Origin: DSYU01 sp963827605
GTDB lineage: Bacteria; Chloroflexota; Anaerolineae; Anaerolineales; Anaerolineaceae
Assembly (NCBI GenBank): GCA_963827605.1
Contig: CAWHBK010000004.1
Coordinates: forward strand, 434,001-498,000
DNA length: 64,000 nucleotides
Direction of reading: 5' to 3'
Numbering within the stretch: position 1 is the stretch's first letter; the number at the start of each line of letters is the position of its first letter. The position numbers were made by a program, and so were the translations under genes. Positions 63,938-64,000 of this stretch are shown here, piece by piece. The notes under the pieces were generated by a model. It saw only the letters and a program-made list of their open reading frames with translations. It was not told the DNA's origin and did not search any database.

Positions 63938-64000
63938 ATGTTCAATCCTATCAGTCCTGAGGTTATCTATGTAATCCACCAGGATAAAATAAAAGCATTG
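63938..64000 (+). CDS. Start of an unidentified gene (truncated by window edge)
   Basis: GAAGGAG lies nine bases upstream of ATG 63938. The 21 visible codons read MFNPISPEVIYVIHQDKIKAL. Too short to assign. AT-richer codon use than the neighbours. Confidence 0.55.
   Translation, partial: MFNPISPEVIYVIHQDKIKAL

Overview
The window looks like a chromosomal stretch of a member of the Chloroflexota (probably an Anaerolineae-type bacterium). This is inferred from gene style, not from a marker gene: high-GC codon use, a Roco (LRR-Roc-COR) protein, a DUF2079 membrane protein, Thr-Pro-rich surface proteins with an IPVTG-type sorting signal, a secreted protein ending in a YFPAIYK-like tail, and many orphan metabolic genes on both strands. 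I found no rRNA, tRNA, CRISPR array, transposase or integrase.

Layout. 1-9 kb: an edge-truncated FAD oxidoreductase, a secreted HExxH/cadherin-like protein, an orphan DNA methyltransferase, an MNT nucleotidyltransferase with a decayed HEPN partner, a hydrolase, two SAM methyltransferases, an AadK-like adenylyltransferase and an HpcH/HpaI aldolase. 9-20 kb: DUF2079 and GT-C-like membrane proteins, a large Roco protein, a MocR-type regulator and a two-gene chromate transporter. 20-31 kb: a lipoprotein with three PPC-like repeats, a GDP-mannose 3,5-epimerase, a membrane microprotein / TPR-AAA ATPase / TPR membrane protein cluster, a ZU5-like lipoprotein, and a replication module (HTH replisome organizer plus DnaC-like loader). 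31-43 kb: a cytidylate-kinase-like protein, an epimerase, an enolase-superfamily dehydratase, DNA repair genes (AlkA-like glycosylase, Ada), CutC, a cold shock protein, and a rifampicin phosphotransferase-like PEP synthase coupled to a MarR regulator. 43-52 kb: an RmlD-like reductase, a conserved unknown pair, PlsC with a UMF1 transporter, a ferritin-like protein, an APH-like kinase and polyphosphate kinase. 52-64 kb: GlgX with an unusual inserted repeat array, then a surface-anchoring locus (sortase plus IPVTG substrate) flanked by two paralogous OmpR-type response regulators, then a HAD hydrolase, ThpR, a GH3 glucosidase and the start of one more gene.

Two features run through the whole window. 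First, at least fourteen otherwise convincing genes carry one to three single-base frameshifts, mostly +1. This is more likely consensus error than biology, and I annotate each as one frameshifted gene. Second, intergenic regions carry several families of short palindromic or tandem repeats (GCGAAT-type, CGCGGATTACACGG-type, GATTGACTGATC-type and GCGACAGTAGTCGC-type), and one palindromic element sits inside the DnaC-like gene.

The best candidates for something new are the 25-residue repeat array inside GlgX, the sortase locus with twin response regulators and a terminator-bearing leader, the TPR-AAA membrane cluster, and the palindromic repeat families.
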